Under the pieces are notes generated by a model, which saw nothing but the letters and a program-made list of their open reading frames with translations, did not search any database and had not been told where the DNA came from. Position numbers and translations under genes: made by a program. Source: Prostheceraeus crozeri (lineage: Eukaryota; Platyhelminthes; Polycladida; Euryleptidae). Taken from it: a stretch of 64,000 nucleotides of DNA. The stretch lies in assembly GCA_907163375.1 (NCBI GenBank), contig CAJQUW010001409.1:62001-126000 (forward strand). Direction: 5' to 3'. Below, piece after piece: positions 58,114 to 64,000 of this stretch. Within the stretch, counting starts at the first letter, position 1, and every line of letters begins with the position of its first letter.

Positions 58114-60079
58114 CCTTTTCAAAATCTGTCAAAGCATATTCAACGCGATGGCGATGTTCATCCAATACGCTATATCACAAGACGGCCAGAGACTTATTAC
58201 TTTCTATTGCAATATAAATGAAATGACGAGCCATTGAAAGGACAGAATTGTCCACTGTCTCAGATGTCCACGACTCTGCATTTCTGTAGATACATTTTTT
58301 ATGTTTGTATGATATCGAATTTCAGTACGATTTTTGAAATCGAATAGCCATTTATGAATTTTCTGATCTTTATGCGTGTAGTTAATCAATTTGGGGCATA
58401 TAACTGGTCTTAGAAAATAAGTGAATTTGAAGACTATTGTAGCGTTATCGATTTTTCCTTCAGTAGCAATTTCTTGATATATGACAGTTCAATAGGTCAG
58501 AGTGAAAATTCATGATCTTTTATATTCTTATTTGAAAATTACTATAGTCCTGCATATTCCTGTAATATTTTTATTTTAGGAAAGCCAGGAAAGCGGGCCC
58601 TGTTTATTTGAACAACTTATTATTTGAATGACGATATACTTCCTTGTCATACCATTCGACGGGTTCGAGGCGCAGAGAAAGCAATCAAAAACGAACTTTG
58701 CCATTTAATTACCGCTCTAAGTAAATAATTACCCGTTTGAACACACAAACTCTTGCCATCTACCAAATCAACGGTGGCGTTATCGTTTAAATAATAACGT
58801 GAAGGAATGAAAGTAAAGTTGCATATTTCCTTAATTCACCACACGAGTACTTTTGAATAAGTTGAAATACCAGGCACAACTTTATCTGCCTGAGATTGCA
58901 GCATAAAACTTATTCTTTGCTTTCCTCTGTCTTCGAATTTTTTTGCAATACAAATTATGCTTGATCAATTGATCTGATACAAACCGTACACTTTTATCTT
59001 GCCATGAATATTCATTTCAATGTATTTTTCATCACTTATAAATTCTAAACTGAATCAAAAATTGTCCGTTGCTTCCATGCATCAATTAAAATCAGTAGTG
59101 GTATCATGGCAATATCTTCTAACTTTAAAGAAAAATGCATGCCAACTCCCTGATTGAGAAAATCTCAGACGTGCGTTGTTGTTAATTAAGACAGAAATCT
59201 CCACTTTTTGCTCACATCTTTGAGCTTCACTGTTGATGTTATAGGCCAGGCAAACAGTTCTCGATTTTATATAATGTAGGAACCTGATCATTGTCATGAA
59301 CTATTCAGCTCAGACTTCCCCACAGTTAATGCAGGTAAGACTTCTAGTTATATTTGCAGTCTGTTATTCAATATACTATTGAATAAACTTACTTTTTAAT
59401 GTAATTAGTTAACATTACTACAGATTTTTACAAAATTTCCTACCTGCTTTCAGACATGGTTTTGAAATACGCCATGTTTTTATGCCATAGTTTAAATCCC
59501 ACTAAGCATTGAGTGTTATATAGGCGCATCGATATTATATTGATAGCAAGAGCAGATTAAGACATGTGAGCCAATAATTCTATCCATAGCTTCCTACAAG
59601 TGTGAAAACAAATGCTTGGAACACTACTAAGAAATAAAGTCGCTATCGGAACATATAATTAGTATTATAAACACATACACGACGACACGAGTGACATGTC
59701 ATTGACATAACACATGCTCTATATACTACACGTCACAACAATTTTGAGGCTGCAATTCATTCATTGTTCACTTGAAAAGAAACGATGCAAAATGCTGGAA
59801 AAAAGCATCAACCAAAATAAAAAAATATATATTTTCTTGTTTCAAAATATCAAGCCAATTGACAGTCCGACTATAATTGGGGAATTTTCGAAGAGCATCG
59901 GAAGTGGTACACGTATATTGCGGATATAATAGTATTGGCATTCATTTTGATACTGATGCACTGGATAATGCTAGAAATACATTTCAAAATTCAAAAATAT
60001 TATAAAATTGAATATATTGTCCCAGAACGATATATCAGGAACGTGTTATAAGGGAGGGGGCTTTGGTAGTACGTCCAGG
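58114..60079. other. Intergenic, no gene seen
   Basis: 3' flank of the plus-strand paralogue, then AT-rich DNA without recognisable coding sequence. Confidence 0.4.
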
Positions 60080-62046
60080 GTCCGAACAAAAAGAACGCCC
60101 AACGAGAGATGTTCAGAGAAATATCTATTGTTCGGAAGAAGAATCAAGACGTTATTGGAGAAAAGTGCATCAAAAGAGAAGATGGTCGCATCGCATATTC
60201 CGGTGCTGACAAGCTAGCTGCATGGAAGAGCTATCAAGGTGTCTTGTTGAATGTTGAGTTCCCTTGGGACCACAGTATACTTGCATGTGTTCCACCGACT
60301 AGGTCCTCCCCCTTGAATTGATGCCACTAAGATCAAAAGAGCCGTTGAGGGCATGAGGGACAGGAAAGCAACTGAACTATCAAGTGTGGTAGTAGAAATG
60401 ATCTGCGATGGATGAGATGCTACTGTCGATTTGTAGCTAAGTTATCAAATGCCTGCATCCGTGAGGGACAAATGCCTGAAGATTGGAATCTGTCGTTCAT
60501 CACTAACTGCTACAACGGTAAAGGTGATGCTCTTGAAAGAGGAAGCTAAAGAGGCATTAAGTAGCAGGATCAAGACCTGAAAATTCTGGAAAGAGTGCTT
60601 GAGCCATTCATCAGACAGCAGGTGTCAATTGACTCAATACAGTTCGGCTTCATGCCGGGACGAGCGGCAATCGATGCAATTTTCATTCTGAGACAGCTAC
60701 AGGAAAAGTCTATTGAGAAGCGAAAGGAGCTGTATTTCATTTTTGTTGACTTGGAGAAAGCGTTTGATTGGGTGCCGAGAGAGGTGTTGTGGAAGGCAAT
60801 GAGGGAAGTTTTTGTTGAGGAATGGATCATTCGGACTGTTCAGGCCATGTACCGACACACAAGATCAAAGGTCACAATGAGGTGTGATCTCAGTTCTGAA
60901 TTCGAGGTTACGGTAGGCGCACCTCGATGAATCAGTTTTGACTACCCTTCTTTTTGTGATTGTCATGGAGGCACTTTCTCGCGAATTTCGAACAGGTTGT
61001 CAGTCAGGTTGTCGAAGATGAACTCTTGTATGCAGATGATTTGGCTATTTCGACGGATTTACTGAATTGTCTAGAAAAAGATGCACTGCCTGGAAAGATG
61101 GCCTTAGGTCATACGGTCTTCGGGTAACCTGAACAAAACCAAGGTCATGTACTGCGCATACCAGGATGATCGAGCAGCAAAGGACATTGGCAGATTTCCG
61201 CATGGTGTATGCAGACGAGGCGTTGGGAGAAACTCAATCTACTGTGTTGGCTGCAAGAGATGGATCCATCACAAATGCTCAGGGATTACGGGAGCATTGA
61301 GAGCTGATCCCAACAACAAATGTAGAAAATGCTGAGATGTCCCTCCCCGCCAACAGCAACTTCCCATGTTCAGATTGGCCACGATCAGTATGAACATACT
61401 CCACATTTTTGTTATCTCGGAGTCATGCTTGGTCAAGCGGTTGGCTGCAGTGACACTGCGACGAAGAGAATTATGTGTGCATGGAAGAATTTTCTACAGC
61501 TCCTTCCCATTCTTACGAACAGCAGCATTTCCTTACGAAGTCGAGGCATTGTTTTCAACATCTGTGTGTAAAAATTTGTGATGATTTATGCCAGTGAGAC
61601 GTGGCCAATTTCTATGGACTCTTTCTATGGAGGACCACAGCGACAATGCGATGATCAGGTGGATCTGATCAAAACGGCTAGCTGATCGGGTTCCTACTGA
61701 GGATCTCAGGAGACGGCTTGGCATCCATCCATTGGAAGTTATCATTCGATGGGGAAGACTCCTCTGGTATGGTCATGTGCAAATAATGCAAAAGGACTCC
61801 TGGCCAAAGAAGGTGATGAATCTGGAGGCAGAAGGACGCAAGGCAAAGGAACGACCAGAGAAAAGGTGGTGCGATAACGTGCGAGCCGACTTCAAGATGT
61901 TAAACATTGGGCGCATCGACGTTCAAGATCGGAACGCGTGGAGAGCCGCCATAAGACCGGACCGACGTTTGCCGATGTCCAACAATCAAGGTACGGGGAA
62001 AATAATTCGTGGGGTGAGTGTTAAAACTTCAACATCTGTAGCATAA
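60080..62046 (+). pseudogene. Old LINE ORF2 copy with PHD-like zinc cluster
   Basis: Same architecture as the LINE at 27639 but longer and much more decayed. In order: pre-RT REISIVRKKNQDVIGEKCIK, then IDSIQFGFMPGRAAIDAIFI, YFIFVDLEKAFDWVPREV (motif A), ELLYADDLAIS (catalytic motif near 61020-61055, in another frame), the zinc cluster FPHGVCRRGVGRNSIYCVGC then RWIHHKCSGITG, thumb HFCYLGVMLGQ, and WGRLLWYGHVQIMQKDSW at the C terminus. At least five frame changes or stops. In the cluster's first C-x2-C the leading Cys has become His. Confidence 0.85.
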
Positions 62047-62571
62047 AATTTATTGGCATGTAAACGTGGCATTTGTCCTACAAAGTGCGGCTCTGAAACT
62101 TTTAGCAAAAGCACAGGCTAAGGGTCAGTCAAATGTGAAAATGTTCCTTCTTAAAAAAATGTCTGATCTCTATACATTGAAGATTCGAATTGACATATGT
62201 ATAAGTTTTTGCACCGACTATCGGTTAAAGTGCATTCATTTTGGATCGACAGAGCTCTTAACTCTACTAAACTGAACACTTCAATTACACGTACATGTAA
62301 GCTATTTTCAAAATTAATTCAGGTGTCGAGGTTGGTAGGATTCTGCCTGTAGATTTGCAACCGAAAAGTAGGCATACCATTCGAAAGTTAATCTGATTTA
62401 TGTTCCATATGCACCGGTCTGCAAGACATTTATTTAACAAACTTCTGACTTAAGACTTATGAGAAGAATATACACGTATGGTCAGTGTCAAATACATAGT
62501 TATTTCAAATATAAAATTGGAAGGCGCTGCTTCTTTTGAGTTTGCATTTAGCAGAAATAGGCATGTTTGAA

Positions 62572-62777
62572 AATCCGAAAATATGCTTAGAACTCGAATG
62601 TTTTAGAATTAGAACTTTTATGTATATCAAAATATTAAAATCTCAAATTTTATTTCAAATACATGTATTTCACCTTATGAAGGCTTCGGTCGAAAATTTG
62701 AGATTTTAATATTTTGATATACGTATACAAGTTCTAATTCTAAAACATTCGAGTTCTAAGCATGTTTTCGGATTTTC
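62572..62777. repeat. Inverted repeat with central GAAGGCTTCGGTCGAAAA motif
   Basis: Arms about 62572-62655 and 62692-62777 match closely (shared AGAACTCGAATGTTTTAGAA and TATCAAAATATTAAAATCTC), loop about 37 bp. The loop edge TTATGAAGGCTTCGGTCGAAAA has the order of a decayed hammerhead core (U-x-AUGA, short hairpin, GAAA), as in the other hairpin repeats here. Confidence 0.75.
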
Positions 62778-64000
62778 TTTCTTTTTCAAACAATACTTTG
62801 ACTCGATGACTTATATTTTGGAGAAATAGTCATGCCTTTAAGGGCCCTATTAGCTTTTCATAATGAAATAGGCAAGTGCATCATCAATTATACAGCAATT
62901 ATATACAATAGTTTAAAATAAGCTCGAAAAACGCACATTCGGCCTATTTACAGTATGACACACATCTTGGGCAACACATCTGTCTTGACAGTCGTTGGGA
63001 TTCACCAGATCGTGAAAGATCGAAGTGATTCGAGAAGATCAAAATATGAATGAATGATCCTGACTGCCAGAAACACGATGTGGCCTACAGCACCATCACC
63101 ATTGTAGATAAGGTGAATAGGCATATACGTGTTTGCGTTGGCGCACATCAGCAGACCTTGCACCGGGGACTGTCACTCTACCACTTAGCGATATATAAAG
63201 ATGCGCATATCCTCGAGAAACATTTCCATCGGTTGTCAAGATCCTGCCTATGTTTGAAAATGACCGCATCACATCCAATACAATAGCTTCAGACACAAGT
63301 AATTTTAATATCGTCGACTGGTATCCACTGAAATAGTACTACAATTCAATCCAGTAGATCAAGGTCATGTGCAAACAAGAAACTTGATCAGAAATCTCCC
63401 CGTCGACGCTATCACCTGAACTGATAAGCTACTCGGCGAAGGTGAATAGCAAAACGATGTACATGCAAGTACAAAGGACCATCAACAAAAAAGTCAAAGA
63501 TCAATCGAATTTCAATGAAGCGTAGACCAGTTGCCCTAATTTAGTGAAATATTATGTGACTCAAGGCAGTACGGAGAATGGGCAAAAGAAGACGCATTGT
63601 CTATAGACATATAATTCTAAGTAGGCCTCCTACTACTTCTAAGGCTTGCATGTATTTGCTGATGAGCTAATTAGCTACAGTTATTATATTGATGATCTTT
63701 TTTGGTTGATGCAACGATTGCATTTCATGACAGCAACACTAGAACTGAAATTAAAGACGCTACATGTGTAGACCAGGGTTGACCGGTAAAACCGGTAGAA
63801 ACATAATGAAAACCAGTCTTTGCCACCCTTAATGAATAAAATCGGGTACTTATGGGTTATCTCCCCCCACGTTTTCAAATTTGTCTAAAATCTGCAAAAA
63901 TGAGTCAATCGTCACAAAACTTCAGAGACACGTATTTGAGTGTATTTTCTCCTCACATGCAAAAATTCATGCAAATCGGATAAGTGTTTTTTGATTTAGA
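62778..64000. other. Intergenic, no gene seen
   Basis: Short ORFs only. CCAGGGTTGACCGGTAAAACCG at 63775 resembles one end of a hAT-type element, but the partner would lie beyond the window. Confidence 0.35.

Noticed and set aside
63096-63296. Minus-strand FSNIGRILTTDGNVSR, resembling the LINE thumb motif F-x-YLG-x-LT-DG
   Set aside because: The similarity is short and no neighbouring LINE blocks could be read.

Overview
The window is AT-rich invertebrate animal DNA. It has spliceosomal introns of 0.1 to 4.5 kb with TTTTCAG-type acceptors, single-copy genes set far apart, and many kinds of transposable element. The phylum cannot be fixed from what is visible.

Layout. (1) 1-23550, minus strand: the 5' half of an IRE1 (ERN1) gene, the ER unfolded-protein sensor. 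Ten consecutive exons join with matching splice phases into 440 residues: signal peptide, complete luminal domain and transmembrane helix. An eleventh exon at the left edge begins the cytosolic linker; the kinase and RNase exons lie beyond the window. Its introns hold a 347-bp-arm hairpin, a hAT transposon with perfect 8-bp target duplications, an older BED-hAT-type element and faint retroelement relics. (2) 23650-25044: a Tc1/mariner-type element only 100 bp upstream of the IRE1 start codon. (3) 27127-34040: an old hAT-like transposase cut in two by a ~6-kb Penelope-like element (PLE) that is itself split by a LINE, each insertion marked by target duplications. (4) 34400-50450: a mosaic of THAP-domain exon, L2-type LINE tail, tRNA-headed SINE with a hammerhead ribozyme, two further PLE relics, a CR1/jockey-like LINE holding a perfect palindrome and a tandem-repeat block, a non-autonomous hAT and several inverted repeats. 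(5) 51234-58113: a second BED-hAT-type element, then two intronless, divergently oriented paralogous genes of an unrecognised family. (6) 58114-64000: an old copy of the same LINE type as in (3), and another hairpin repeat.

The most unusual features are the hammerhead-ribozyme motifs (two well formed at 37174 and 53730, a variant repeated three times in the PLE, and several decayed ones in hairpin repeats), the two large palindromes, and the orphan paralogue pair. Exon joins, target duplications, arms and motifs were read directly from the sequence. Family names rest on remembered motifs; no database search was run.
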